Made by a program: the position numbers and the translations under genes. The notes below the pieces were generated by a model. The model was not told where the DNA came from. It ran no database searches and saw only the letters and a program-made list of their open reading frames with translations. From Bryobacteraceae bacterium (GTDB taxonomy: Bacteria; Acidobacteriota; Terriglobia; Bryobacterales; Bryobacteraceae): a stretch of DNA of 64,000 bases. The stretch's first letter is position 1; each line of letters begins with the position of its first letter. Location: NCBI GenBank assembly GCA_026002855.1, contig BPGD01000001.1, forward strand, positions 3,728,001 to 3,792,000, in the 5' to 3' direction. This document shows positions 9,004 to 18,294 of this stretch, in pieces.

Positions 9004-10350
9004 ATGCCGGATCCCTGCTCCGTACTGCTGCTGACCGTTGGCACCGGCACCCGCGACCGGCCGGTGGAGACGATCCTTGAACCCTTCCGGAAATCGCTCG
9101 AGGCCGCGCAGGCGGAACGAAACATTCTGCTGCCCTCCCAGGAGACCGTGGCGGTGGCCCGGATGATTCAGGATCGGCTGCCTCAATTCCACATGGAGAT
9201 CCATCCCCTGCCCGCCGCCGGCGATGAGAACAACGCCGACCGCTGCTTCGCTCACTACGATGCCGTTCTCGCCGCGCTGCTCGCCGCGGGCGCGGATCCG
9301 AACACGATCGTCGCGGATATTACGCGGGGCACCAAGGCGATGTCGGCGGCGCTGCTGATGGCCGCCGCCGCGCGCGGCGTGCGGCGGGTCCGCTACCTGG
9401 TGGGCGAACAGCGCGATCAGAGCGGCATGGCGGTGGCTGGCACGGAAAACGTCAGCGACATCGAACCCGCCTTTATCTTCTTCCGCCAGACGCTCAGCCG
9501 TGCGCAGGACCTGCTGCGGGCGGGCGACTTTCGGGCCGTCGAGCGCCTGCTTGCACCGCTGCTGCCCGGCCCGGCCCGCCCCAGAGACAGCTTTCAGAGC
9601 GAGGCCGCCGTGCTCCAATGGGCCGCCCGCTTCTGGGGCGCCTGGGACCGGTTTGATTACGCGCACGCCAGACGGCTCTCGCAGGAGGCCCCTTCGGAGA
9701 ACGAGGCGCTGATCACCGAATGGGCCCCGTCTCTCGAGCAGCAGAACCTGCTTGCGCGGCTCGCCGCGCCGCTGCCGGTGTCGATGGGGGATCGTGTCAA
9801 ACACTGCCGCGCACTGGCCGCGGATCTGCTGGCCAACGCGGAACGGAGGCTGGAAGAAGGCCGGCACGAAGAGGTGCTGGTGCGCGTGTCCCGGATCGTC
9901 GAACTGATGACCACTTACAGGCTGTACAGCCACGGCATCGACGCGGAGAAAATCAAAAGAGACGATCCAACGGTGCAGGAGTGGCTCCGCTCATCGGCAA
10001 ATTCCAGGGCGTCCGGGCCTCACCCGTCCCGTGCGCTTGGCCGCAAAAACGCTACTGAGCTGCTACTGTTTCTCGAAAAGAAGAAGCACCCAACTTCCCG
10101 CGGCGTGAGGATCGCGGAAAAACTCGCAGACACGAAGAGCTGGCTGGGCGAAAACGACGCGGGATTGCGCAATGGCTCCATTTTGATCCACGGCCTGTCC
10201 AGTACGGCCGCCGGTATCGCGGAAAAAATGCCGGACATCCTCAGAAAATTGCGGGATTTTTTCTACGAAGAACACGAAAAAAACCGGGACCTCCACCTGG
10301 CGGCCCGTTTCCCATTCCTCGTTTTGAGAGACGCTGTGCGGGGCGCCTGA
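9004..10350 (+). CDS. Csm6-like CARF-HEPN ribonuclease, Cas02710 family (copy 2)
   Basis: A 448-residue protein, the same length as the copy at 575-1921 and homologous throughout. The CARF loop motif DITRGTKAM lies at 105-113 and the HEPN motif R389-N-(x5)-H396 (RNGSILIH) near the C-terminus. It is predicted to bind cyclic oligoadenylate and cut RNA. The N-terminal strand LLLTVGTGTRDRPVETI matches the first copy closely, while the region around residues 160-240 is more divergent. It follows csm5 by nine bases with no clear Shine-Dalgarno sequence, so it is probably translated by coupling. It is the last gene of the cas operon; the next gene is convergent. Confidence 0.88.
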   Translation: MPDPCSVLLLTVGTGTRDRPVETILEPFRKSLEAAQAERNILLPSQETVAVARMIQDRLPQFHMEIHPLPAAGDENNADRCFAHYDAVLAALLAAGADPNTIVADITRGTKAMSAALLMAAAARGVRRVRYLVGEQRDQSGMAVAGTENVSDIEPAFIFFRQTLSRAQDLLRAGDFRAVERLLAPLLPGPARPRDSFQSEAAVLQWAARFWGAWDRFDYAHARRLSQEAPSENEALITEWAPSLEQQNLLARLAAPLPVSMGDRVKHCRALAADLLANAERRLEEGRHEEVLVRVSRIVELMTTYRLYSHGIDAEKIKRDDPTVQEWLRSSANSRASGPHPSRALGRKNATELLLFLEKKKHPTSRGVRIAEKLADTKSWLGENDAGLRNGSILIHGLSSTAAGIAEKMPDILRKLRDFFYEEHEKNRDLHLAARFPFLVLRDAVRGA

Positions 10351-10361
10351 CCGACCCGGTT

Positions 10362-11558
10362 TTATTTCGAAGCGAGAATTTCCCGCACCAGCTTCTCAAA
10401 CTCCTCCCGCAGGCGAGCGTGCTCCGCCGCATTGGCCGGCCCGGCGAAGCCGGTGTGGACGGAGCGGACCCGGTGGCTGCGGTCGAGAAACAGCGTGGTC
10501 GGAAAGCTGGCGAAGTTGGCCAGTTGCGGCAGCACGCGCAGCACCTCTCCGTCATCGGTTGTGCCGGCGTACAGCACCGTGTAGCCGATCCCGTGCCGCC
10601 GCGCGAAGGCGCGAAGCTGGTTGCGGTCGCGTTCGCTTTCGCCTGTGTATTCAAATCCGAGGGCAACCACCTCGAGCCCCTGATCGCGATAACGCCGGTC
10701 GAGCTCGACAAGCAGCTCCGCTTCATCATGGCAGTTCGGGCACCACGAGCCCATGATGCTCACGATCATCGCCTTGCCCCGGAAACGTGCGTCTTCCGAA
10801 CTGACCGGACGGCCGTCGAGATCCACTGCCTGAAAGCGCAGCGGCTCGAGCGGATTCTTCACGGACGCATACCGGGATGGGTCGGGCGGCTCGGGCAACC
10901 CGAGCCGTGCGGCGTCTTCAGCGCGCGCGGCTGTAAAGGCCGTCCTGCCGTCAATCACGCCTTTGAGCGTCCCATCCGGCAGGACTTCCGCCTCAATCAG
11001 CGTCGCCCGAACGCCGTCAAAATGCGATAGCACGAGCCGCCGGCCCTGAATGCGCCCGTTGAGCGTGCCTAAGTCCCCGTCCAGCCGCTGGATCGTGCCC
11101 GTCACCAGCGCGCCCGACTGCGCAAAATAGCCGTTCATCACCCGCACGCCGCGCTCGGCGTTCGTCTGAATGCGCCACGTGCCCGCCACGTCCGGGACGC
11201 CCTCGCCTGCACCGGCCAGCTCCGGCTGGAACGGGCGCGCCGTGAACGCGCGCCTCACACGACCGGCGCGCGTGCGGCGTTCGTAAATGCCCTGGAACGT
11301 TCCATTCCGGAGCTCCGCTTCCAGGCGCGAATCAAAATAGTCCCACACCAGCTCCAGCCGGCCATCGTGGAACGCTCCCGAAGTGGACCAGTTCCGGCGC
11401 TCGCCGTCGAGAATCGCGCCGCGCACCGCGCCGGGCGTGAACTCGAGTTCCATGCGGAAGGCCACACGCCGGCCATCCACTTCCACTTCCGCGTCCCAGA
11501 GTCCGCCAGGCGGCATTTGGAGCACGGCGAGCAGGCCCAAAAGCAGGGAAAACGTCAT
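10362..11558 (-). CDS. Secreted TlpA-like thioredoxin-fold protein with N-terminal beta domains
   Basis: A 398-residue protein. A hydrophobic N-terminus (about residues 1-18) suggests export. Residues about 20-225 contain two successive beta-rich segments of similar style (GxxxG, VRGAILDGER / LKGVIDGRT), perhaps lipocalin-like repeats. The C-terminal 165 residues form a TlpA/AhpC-type thioredoxin domain with the redox motif W272-C-P-N-C276 and a FPTTLFLDR cis-Pro region. It probably acts as an extracytoplasmic thiol oxidoreductase, for example in cytochrome maturation or reduction of periplasmic disulfides. It is convergent with the cas operon, with an 11-base gap. The partner of the N-terminal domains is unknown. 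Confidence 0.85.
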   Translation of the reverse strand: MTFSLLLGLLAVLQMPPGGLWDAEVEVDGRRVAFRMELEFTPGAVRGAILDGERRNWSTSGAFHDGRLELVWDYFDSRLEAELRNGTFQGIYERRTRAGRVRRAFTARPFQPELAGAGEGVPDVAGTWRIQTNAERGVRVMNGYFAQSGALVTGTIQRLDGDLGTLNGRIQGRRLVLSHFDGVRATLIEAEVLPDGTLKGVIDGRTAFTAARAEDAARLGLPEPPDPSRYASVKNPLEPLRFQAVDLDGRPVSSEDARFRGKAMIVSIMGSWCPNCHDEAELLVELDRRYRDQGLEVVALGFEYTGESERDRNQLRAFARRHGIGYTVLYAGTTDDGEVLRVLPQLANFASFPTTLFLDRSHRVRSVHTGFAGPANAAEHARLREEFEKLVREILASK

Positions 11559-11588
11559 CGCCCGTTATTGTACCGGCTGCCCGGGGCG

Positions 11589-12107
11589 TTAGTGACGTCC
11601 AAACCCGAAACCGATGTTGATTCCGAAGACGAGAACCTTCTCGTTCTTCAGAATGTCCACCGCAAGATCCGGCCCGATGGTAAGACCATGCGGCAGATGG
11701 AAGTCATACCCGCCTCCCACGCGAAACAGCCCGCGCACTCTCTTGCCCGTTTCGGCCGCGACGGCTTCAGCGCCGCCTTCGCGCTCCCACGGCTCCCGGT
11801 CAAAGCCAGGGCCTGCCGCCAGCCGCAGGCCTTTCCAGGGGTGGACGGCGGCGGTGAACGCCATCAGATCTTCGCGGAAGTCGCCGCCCACGTGCTCATA
11901 TGTGGCGACGATTCCGGCGCGGCGCGTAAACCGGAACTCGTAGTCGGCGCCGAACGTGTCGCCGTCTTTCTTCGTGTTATGACTTCCGGCAGTGATAAAC
12001 GCCACGTGATGCCGGTGATGCCCCTCTTCGGCGGCACGCCCCTCATGCTGACCAAACGTGCCCGGAGCGGCCAGAAGCAGGGCAAGAAGGAGAGAGGAAG
12101 GCTTCAT
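11589..12107 (-). CDS. Small secreted beta-barrel-like hypothetical protein
   Basis: A 172-residue protein with a clear signal peptide (MKPSSLLLALLLAAPGTFG, cleaved near residue 19). A His-rich stretch EEGHHRHHVAF follows. The rest alternates polar and hydrophobic residues in Gly-rich strands (DYEFRFTRRAGIVATYEHV, GPGFDREPW, FRVGGGYDFH) and ends with aromatic/Gly strands IGFGFGRH. This is typical of an eight-stranded outer-membrane beta barrel. No family is assigned. The His cluster might bind metal, but this is inference. It is on the same strand as the thioredoxin protein, 30 bases upstream of it. Confidence 0.7.
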   Translation of the reverse strand: MKPSSLLLALLLAAPGTFGQHEGRAAEEGHHRHHVAFITAGSHNTKKDGDTFGADYEFRFTRRAGIVATYEHVGGDFREDLMAFTAAVHPWKGLRLAAGPGFDREPWEREGGAEAVAAETGKRVRGLFRVGGGYDFHLPHGLTIGPDLAVDILKNEKVLVFGINIGFGFGRH

Positions 12108-12213
12108 AAACGAATTCAGGATACCAAACTCCAGATTAATGAGGCAAGCAGGAATTCGGCGCAGGACTCGTTCGGGAACTTAGCCCCACTACCGGCCGCA
12201 GCTCAACGCCGCC

Positions 12214-12801
12214 TTATGCCGCATGCGCCCGCCGGCGGTCAGCGAGTTTCACCAGCAGAAACAGAAGCACGGCCAGAATGGCCGCGCCGGCCAGGAAATG
12301 CCAGCGGTGATCCTTGAGCCATTGGGTGGAATGCTCGCCAAGCGACTTGCCCAGCCAGGCGAAGAGCAGAAAGCGCGGGATCTTGCCTGCGGCCATCACC
12401 GCCAGGAACGCGGCCGGATGCACGCCGAGCGCGCCCGCGCAGATCACAAAGACCTTCATCGGCAGCGGAATCACCGGAACCAGCGCGGGGATGAAAACAG
12501 TGATGAGTCCATAGCGCTGGAACCAGCCGCGGAACTTCATGGCGCGCGGGCCGCTGGCCTTCTTCTCCAGATACCGTTCGCCCCCCTTGCGCGCCAACCA
12601 AAACAGGCCCAGGCTCCCGGCGAGCGCTCCCACCGTGGCCAGCGCGGCACTGAGCCAGGCCCGTTCAGGATACGTCCACGCCAGGAAAAGAACCAGATAA
12701 TCCGGCCCGCCCGGATTCGGCAGACCGATGCCATCAATGAAGGCAATCAGGAGCGCGCCCGCCGGGCCCCACGTCTTCAGCAGTTCGAGGAATGAGCTCA
12801 T
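12214..12801 (-). CDS. DedA/VTT-domain membrane protein
   Basis: A 195-residue integral membrane protein with about five hydrophobic segments. It carries the DedA/SNARE-associated (VTT) pattern: FIDGIGLPNPGGPDYLV, then GSLGLFWLARKGG, RYGLITVFIPALVPVIPLPMKVFVI and AGKIPRFLLFAWLG. DedA proteins are linked to lipid scrambling or transport and membrane homeostasis. The start at 12801 gives a sensible hydrophobic N-terminus. It has no evident operon partner; dprA lies 69 bases upstream on the same strand. Confidence 0.88.
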   Translation of the reverse strand: MSSFLELLKTWGPAGALLIAFIDGIGLPNPGGPDYLVLFLAWTYPERAWLSAALATVGALAGSLGLFWLARKGGERYLEKKASGPRAMKFRGWFQRYGLITVFIPALVPVIPLPMKVFVICAGALGVHPAAFLAVMAAGKIPRFLLFAWLGKSLGEHSTQWLKDHRWHFLAGAAILAVLLFLLVKLADRRRAHAA

Positions 12802-12870
12802 GCGGCTGGTCTCCCTCTATTGTGCAGGGACGCGGGTCTCCCGCGCCGCGCCTGCCGCGGCGATGCAGCA

Positions 12871-14022
12871 TCATTCCTCCCACTTGCGGATGTAGCAGCG
12901 GCCCGGGAGCTGGCGGATGCGGCCCGCCTCTTCCAGTTCAAACAGCAGCGCAATGATCTCCGAAGAAGACAGGTGCGGCAGCCTCTCGATGAGCTCATCC
13001 AGATACACGGGCTGGTCCGGACTCAGCAGGGCCAGAATCTGCGCGGCAAAGGCCGACATCGGCCCATCCTGCGGCTTCGCCTCTGCCCCCAGCTCCAGGC
13101 GCTGTTGCCGCGCGAGCCGCGCGCGGACCTGCGGGCCGAGTCCATCGAGGATGTCCTCCGGCGATTGCACCAGTTGCGCGCCCTGCTTCAGCAACAGGTT
13201 CGGCCCGAAGCTCATCGGGTTGGTAATGTTGCCAGGCACGGCGAACACCTCGCGGTTCTGATCCAGTGCGAGCCGGGCGGTGATCAGGCTGCCGCTGTAC
13301 TGCTTGCCTTCGACCACAACGACCGCCTCGCTCAGGCCGCTCACCATGCGGTTCCGGATGGGGAAGTTCTGCGGATGCGCCGGGCTGCCAAAGGGGAACT
13401 CGCTCACGAGCAATCCCTGCCGCACAATGCGCTCGGCCAGCTTGCGGTTTTCGGCCGGATAGATCACGTCCAGGCCGCAGCCAAACACCGCCGCGGTCGC
13501 GCCAGCCTCCAGCGCTCCTTCATGCGCCGCCGTGTCCACGCCGCGCGCCATGCCGCTGACCACCGTGACGCCCGCCGCCGCCAGCTCACGGCCCAGCCGG
13601 CGCGCCACAGTCGTGCCGTAGGCTGTCGCCACCCGGCTGCCGACGATGGCCACCATCACCGAGTCCAGCAGTTCCACACGCCCCTGGACGAACAGCAGAA
13701 ACGGCGGATCGTAAATCTCCCGCAGCCTCGGCGGATACCGGGTATCGTCGATCGCCACCAGCTCAACGCCTTTCGCCCTGGCCTGCTGGATCTGCTCGGC
13801 CGCCTCTTCAAACGTGCAGCCGCTCGCCAGGCTTTGAGCCACCGCCGGTGGCACCCCAAGCGACTCCAGCTCGGCCGCGTCGGCCCGGCAGATCTCCACC
13901 GGAGACCCAAAGCGCTCATACAGCTCGAGCACCCGGCGGGTGCCGAGGCCCGGCATCAGGCGCAGGGCCATCCAGTGCAGCACGACTTCGGCCGTTGTGA
14001 CGGCGTGCCGGGGAGAACTCAT
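12871..14022 (-). CDS. dprA: DNA-processing protein DprA
   Basis: A 383-residue protein. An N-terminal SAM-like helical part (LPGLGTRRVLELYERFG style) precedes a Rossmann core with GSRVATAYGT, SGMARGVDTAAHEGAL, FGCGLDVIYPAENR, SEFPFGSPAHPQNFPIRNR and AVPGNI. A C-terminal winged-helix segment lies at about 315-383. DprA binds incoming single-stranded DNA and loads RecA during natural transformation. The length is normal. It lies 80 bases downstream of metH on the same strand. Confidence 0.95.
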   Translation of the reverse strand: MSSPRHAVTTAEVVLHWMALRLMPGLGTRRVLELYERFGSPVEICRADAAELESLGVPPAVAQSLASGCTFEEAAEQIQQARAKGVELVAIDDTRYPPRLREIYDPPFLLFVQGRVELLDSVMVAIVGSRVATAYGTTVARRLGRELAAAGVTVVSGMARGVDTAAHEGALEAGATAAVFGCGLDVIYPAENRKLAERIVRQGLLVSEFPFGSPAHPQNFPIRNRMVSGLSEAVVVVEGKQYSGSLITARLALDQNREVFAVPGNITNPMSFGPNLLLKQGAQLVQSPEDILDGLGPQVRARLARQQRLELGAEAKPQDGPMSAFAAQILALLSPDQPVYLDELIERLPHLSSSEIIALLFELEEAGRIRQLPGRCYIRKWEE

Positions 14023-14102
14023 CCATAAAATCGTGGCCGGACGGCGGCGGGATTCTCAGCCTGTTTTTCCGTTCAGGGCGGCCGTCCGCCTCCACGCACG
14101 TG

Positions 14103-17100
14103 TCAATCGGTGGCTTCCACCGAGAAGTAGGCGCAATCGGGGTGGTGGAAGACCAGGGCGCTGACGCTGGCCTCGGGCTCCATCATCATTCCCTCGGTGA
14201 GCCGGACGCCAATTTCCTCCGGCCGCAGCAGCTCCCAGATGCCCTGCTGGTCCTCCAGATTCGGGCAGGCCGGGTATCCAAAACTGTAACGCTTGCCTCG
14301 GTAGCGCGAAGTGAACCGCTGTTGCATGGTCATGCCCGGTGGGTCGGGGAAGCCCCATTCTTCGCGGAGCCGCCGGTGGAGCCACTCGGCGGCCGCCTCG
14401 GCCGTCTCGATGGCCAGCGCCTGAAGGCAGTGGGCCTCAAAGAACCGGCCTGCCTGCTTGGCCTCTTCGGCGGCTTCGCGGATTCCCTCGCCGGCGGTGA
14501 CCACGAACAGCGCAATGTGGTCGCGGCGCCCGGCCGGGTCGGGATCGAGCACATAATCGCTCAGGCAGAGCCCGTCCTTCTTGCGCTGGCGCTCAAACGT
14601 GAAGATGTGCAGCGGCTCGGCCGCGCCGGGCGCATACAGCGCAATCGAGTTGCCGTGCCGTTCGGCCTCAAAGAACTGCCACACGGCCCTCACCTTCATC
14701 CACCGCGCTGCCTTCTCCTTCACCGCCTCGATGTCGTGATACAGCGCCAGCGCTTTTTCGTCGCGCTCTTTCAGCGCTTTTTCAAAGTGGCCCTTGAATC
14801 CAAGATGGCGCCCGTAGAGCATGTGCGGGTTGATGTAGCTCCAGATCTCGGCGAGGTTCGGAATCGTGCGCACGCGCCGGTCGAGATAGGGCGCCGGCGG
14901 GATGGGAATGTCAGTGCGCACCTTCGGCGAGCGCTGTGTGCCGGCATCAGCGGCAGGGGCTGTTTCCTCTGCTGATGCTGGCACGGGGCCTGCGACGGGC
15001 TGGTTCACGGCCTGCATCAGCCGCTCGCGCTGCTCCGGGTCCATCAGCATGTTGATGATCTGAAGCCCGGTCATCGCGTCTTTTGCGTAGAAGGTGGGCG
15101 CCTGATAGGCCGGCGCGATCTTCGTCACCGTGAACTTTTCGCTCAGCGCCGCGCCGCCCACCAACAGCGGGACGCGGATGCCCGCTTCCCGCAGGTCTTC
15201 GGCGGTGACCACCATCTGCTGCGCTGATTTCACCAGCAGCCCCGAGAGCCCAATCGCATCCGGTTTGTGCTCTTCATAGGCGCGAATCAGCTCTTCGGGC
15301 GGCACCTTGATGCCCAGATTGATCACTTCGTAGCCGTTGTTCGAAAAAATGATCTCGACGAGGTTCTTGCCGATGTCATGGACGTCGCCCTTCACCGTGG
15401 CCAGCAGAAAACGGCCGCGGGTGTGGACATCGCTCTTCTCCATGAACTGCTGGAGGTGCGCCACTGCCGCCTTCATCGCCTCGGCCGACTGCAACACTTC
15501 GGCCACAATCAGCTCATTGTTGTTGAACAGCCGTCCCACCTCGTCCATGCCGCGCATCAGCGGGCCGTTGATGATCTCCAGCGGCGAGGCGCCCTCGGCG
15601 AGTTTGCGGTTCAGGTCTTCGATGAGCCCGTCCTTGCTGCCTTCGATGATGTAACGCGCCAGCCGCTCGTCCAGCGGCAGTTCGCTGGCCTGCTTTTTTT
15701 CCTTTCGTGTCGCCTGGCGGAAGTACTCGGTGATCGCCGCGATGTTGTGCTGGTTGATGGCGGTCCGTTCCTCGCGCGTCTGCTCGCGCCAGTCCTCCGG
15801 CGCGCCGGGGAATTTCTCCGGGTCGGGCCAGTTGAACAGCAGCCGCTCGGCCAGCACGCGCTCCGTCTCGGGGATGGATGCGAAACGCTCCAGCTTCTCC
15901 GTGTTCACGATCGCCAGATCGAGCCCCGCCTTGGTGGCGTGGTACAGGAAGACCGAGTTGACCACCTCGCGCGCCGCCGGCGGCAGTCCGAAGCTCACGT
16001 TGGAGATGCCGAGGATCGTGCGGACGTACGGAATGTTCTCCTTGACCAGACGCAAGCCCTCGATCGTTTCCACCGCGCCGCCGATATAGTTCTCGTCGCC
16101 TGTGGCCACCGGGAACACCAGCGGGTCGATGATCAGGTCCTCAGGGCGCATTCCATACTTGTTCACCAGCAGATCCACGCTGCGCTGCGCGATGGCGAGC
16201 TTGCGTTCGCGCGTGAACGCCTGCGCCTGCACCGGGTCCTCGTCGATCGTGCCCACCACCAGCGCCGCCCCGTAAGCCCGAGCGAGCGGTGCAATGCGGG
16301 CGAACTTTTCCTCGCCGTCCTCCAGATTGACCGAGTTGATGATGCTGCGCCCCTGGCAGTAGGTGAGCGCCAGCTCCACGGCGCGCGCGTCGGTCGTGTC
16401 GATCATCAGCGGCGCCTTCACCTTGCGGATCAGCAGCCCATAGAAGGGCGGAATGTCGGCCAGTTCGTCGCGGTCGGACGATTGCAGGCAGACATCGATG
16501 ATGTGCGCTCCGGCGCGCACCTGCCGCCGCGCGATCTCGGTCGCTTCCTCCCACTTCTCCTCGGCGATCAGCCGCTTGAACGCCCGCGAGCCGATCACGT
16601 TGGTGCGCTCGCCCACCAGCAGCGGCCGCGTCGATTCGTCGGCTTCCACCACCTCGATGCCCGAGAAGAAGACGCGGTGCGAAGGCGCCGGCAGCGGGCG
16701 CGGGGGCTTTCCCTGGGTCATTTGCGCAATGGCGCGGATATGCGCCGGCGTGGTGCCGCAGCAGCCGCCGACGATGTTCAGCCAGCCGTGATCAGCGAAT
16801 TTTTCGAGCTGCGCTGCCAGCGAATCCGGCGTCTCCAGATATCGGCCTTCCTCGTCGGGCAGCCCGGCGTTCGGGTAACAGGAGACGCGCGTTGAGGCGA
16901 GCTCATGGATCGTCCGGATGTGATCGGTCATGAACTCGGGCCCGGTGGCGCAGTTGAGGCCCACCGCAAGCAGGTCGGCGTGGGCAATGGAGACGTAGAA
17001 GGCGTCCGCGGTCTGTCCGGCCAGCATCGTGCCCATCGGCTCGATGGTGCCGCTCACGATCACCGGAATGCGGCGCCCCATTTCTTCCGACAGCCGCCGG

Positions 17101-17642
17101 ATGGCGAGCAGCGCAGCTTTCACGTTGCGTGTGTCCTGGCAGGTCTCCACGAGCAGCAGATCCGCGCCGCCGTCGATGAGGCCGCGGGCCTGTTCGTAAT
17201 AGCCATCGCGAAGCTCGGAAAAGGTGACCCCGCCGGTCACCGTGATCGCCTTCGTCGTCGGCCCCATCGAGCCGGCGACGAAGCGCGGCCGGCCGGGGCG
17301 CTCGAATTCCGCCGCCGCCTGCCGCGCCAGTTGCGCGGCGCGGAAATTGATCTCGTAACACCGTTGCTCAAGGCCGAATTCGGCCAGCGTCACTGGCGAG
17401 CCGCCAAACGAATTCGTCTCCACAATGTCGGCGCCGGCGTCGTAATAGGCCCGGTGGATGTCAGCGATCCAGTCCGGATGCGTGAACAGCAGATTTTCGG
17501 TGCAGTTTTCAAACTGCGGCCCGCCCCAGTCCTCAATGGCCGGGTTGCGCTGTTGCAGCATCGTGCCCATCGCGCCATCCAGCACGAGAATGCGCTCTTC
17601 CAGCGCCGCCAGCAGTTCCTGAAGACGGGATTCCCAGCTCAT
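14103..17642 (-). CDS. metH: Cobalamin-dependent methionine synthase
   Basis: An 1179-residue protein with the full MetH order. A homocysteine-binding barrel (about 1-330, DGAMGTMLQ and zinc motif GGCCGTTP) is followed by a pterin-binding barrel (about 350-620, VGERTNVIGSRAFKRL), a cobalamin cap and binding domain (DVHDIGKN with cobalt ligand H755) and an AdoMet reactivation domain to the end. It methylates homocysteine using methyl-tetrahydrofolate. The ATG at 17642 is preferred because the family pattern begins just after it. A TTG at 17699 that overlaps the nadD stop would add 19 residues. A second homocysteine methyltransferase, fused to MTHFR, lies at 31210-33087. I saw no cobalamin riboswitch upstream. 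Confidence 0.96.
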   Translation of the reverse strand: MSWESRLQELLAALEERILVLDGAMGTMLQQRNPAIEDWGGPQFENCTENLLFTHPDWIADIHRAYYDAGADIVETNSFGGSPVTLAEFGLEQRCYEINFRAAQLARQAAAEFERPGRPRFVAGSMGPTTKAITVTGGVTFSELRDGYYEQARGLIDGGADLLLVETCQDTRNVKAALLAIRRLSEEMGRRIPVIVSGTIEPMGTMLAGQTADAFYVSIAHADLLAVGLNCATGPEFMTDHIRTIHELASTRVSCYPNAGLPDEEGRYLETPDSLAAQLEKFADHGWLNIVGGCCGTTPAHIRAIAQMTQGKPPRPLPAPSHRVFFSGIEVVEADESTRPLLVGERTNVIGSRAFKRLIAEEKWEEATEIARRQVRAGAHIIDVCLQSSDRDELADIPPFYGLLIRKVKAPLMIDTTDARAVELALTYCQGRSIINSVNLEDGEEKFARIAPLARAYGAALVVGTIDEDPVQAQAFTRERKLAIAQRSVDLLVNKYGMRPEDLIIDPLVFPVATGDENYIGGAVETIEGLRLVKENIPYVRTILGISNVSFGLPPAAREVVNSVFLYHATKAGLDLAIVNTEKLERFASIPETERVLAERLLFNWPDPEKFPGAPEDWREQTREERTAINQHNIAAITEYFRQATRKEKKQASELPLDERLARYIIEGSKDGLIEDLNRKLAEGASPLEIINGPLMRGMDEVGRLFNNNELIVAEVLQSAEAMKAAVAHLQQFMEKSDVHTRGRFLLATVKGDVHDIGKNLVEIIFSNNGYEVINLGIKVPPEELIRAYEEHKPDAIGLSGLLVKSAQQMVVTAEDLREAGIRVPLLVGGAALSEKFTVTKIAPAYQAPTFYAKDAMTGLQIINMLMDPEQRERLMQAVNQPVAGPVPASAEETAPAADAGTQRSPKVRTDIPIPPAPYLDRRVRTIPNLAEIWSYINPHMLYGRHLGFKGHFEKALKERDEKALALYHDIEAVKEKAARWMKVRAVWQFFEAERHGNSIALYAPGAAEPLHIFTFERQRKKDGLCLSDYVLDPDPAGRRDHIALFVVTAGEGIREAAEEAKQAGRFFEAHCLQALAIETAEAAAEWLHRRLREEWGFPDPPGMTMQQRFTSRYRGKRYSFGYPACPNLEDQQGIWELLRPEEIGVRLTEGMMMEPEASVSALVFHHPDCAYFSVEATD

Positions 17643-17695
17643 GTTTGGCGAGACCGCGCTTCTTTTATCGTACCGGAGCCCGCCGATACGCTCAT

Positions 17696-18262
17696 TCAAC
17701 GGTACAGCCTGTGCTCGCGGATGTAGGCGAGCACGTCCGGGTGGAGCCCCTCGGCCGTCCCCGTTGCCTCCAGTTGCCTCCGGATGTCAGAAGAGGAAAG
17801 TGGCAGGGCGACCGTTTCCAGCCGGTGGACGCGCGCTCCCTCAGGCACGCGCAGCTGGTATCCCGGGCGGGAGACGACAATGAAATCCACCATCCGGATC
17901 ACATCCTGGCTCCGGTGCCAGCTCCCGATTTCAGCGAACGCATCAGCGCCGATCAGAAAGTACAGCTCGTCGCCGGGATCGAGCGTCGACCTCAGCCTTT
18001 CGAGAGTGTGAACCGTGTAGCTTTTTCCGTTTCCTTCCTCGATTCGGGAGGCCTCGAAGCGCGGGTCCTCGCGGCAGGCCAGCTCCACCATGCGGTAGCG
18101 GTGTTCGAACGGCGTCGTCTGGCCTTCCTGCTTGTGCGGCGGATGCGCCGCCGGCACAAAAAGCACCCTGTCGAGGCCGAAGCGGTCGGCCGCCTCACGG
18201 GCGACACGCGTGTGCGCCAGGTGGATGGGATCGAACGTGCCGCCAAAGACCGCAATCCGCAA
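17696..18262 (-). CDS. nadD: Nicotinate-nucleotide adenylyltransferase
   Basis: A 188-residue nucleotidyltransferase with the N-terminal GGTFDPIHLAH signature (7-17), YFLIGADAF in the middle and the LSSSDIRRQL motif near the C-terminus. It joins ATP to nicotinate mononucleotide to give deamido-NAD. Length and motifs are normal. It lies between rnhA and metH on the same strand, so the dus-rnhA-nadD-metH run is probably co-transcribed. Confidence 0.95.
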   Translation of the reverse strand: MRIAVFGGTFDPIHLAHTRVAREAADRFGLDRVLFVPAAHPPHKQEGQTTPFEHRYRMVELACREDPRFEASRIEEGNGKSYTVHTLERLRSTLDPGDELYFLIGADAFAEIGSWHRSQDVIRMVDFIVVSRPGYQLRVPEGARVHRLETVALPLSSSDIRRQLEATGTAEGLHPDVLAYIREHRLYR

Positions 18263-18294
18263 AACGCTATGGTAGCCGAGCCGTCAGGCGGCTG

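Noticed and set aside
1-10361. CRISPR repeat-spacer array within the cas locus
   Set aside because: No regularly spaced direct repeats were seen in any intergenic gap; the gaps are too short.
17643-17699. TTG start for metH overlapping the nadD stop
   Set aside because: The extra 19 residues precede the conserved MetH start and have no visible ribosome site; ATG at 17642 is simpler.
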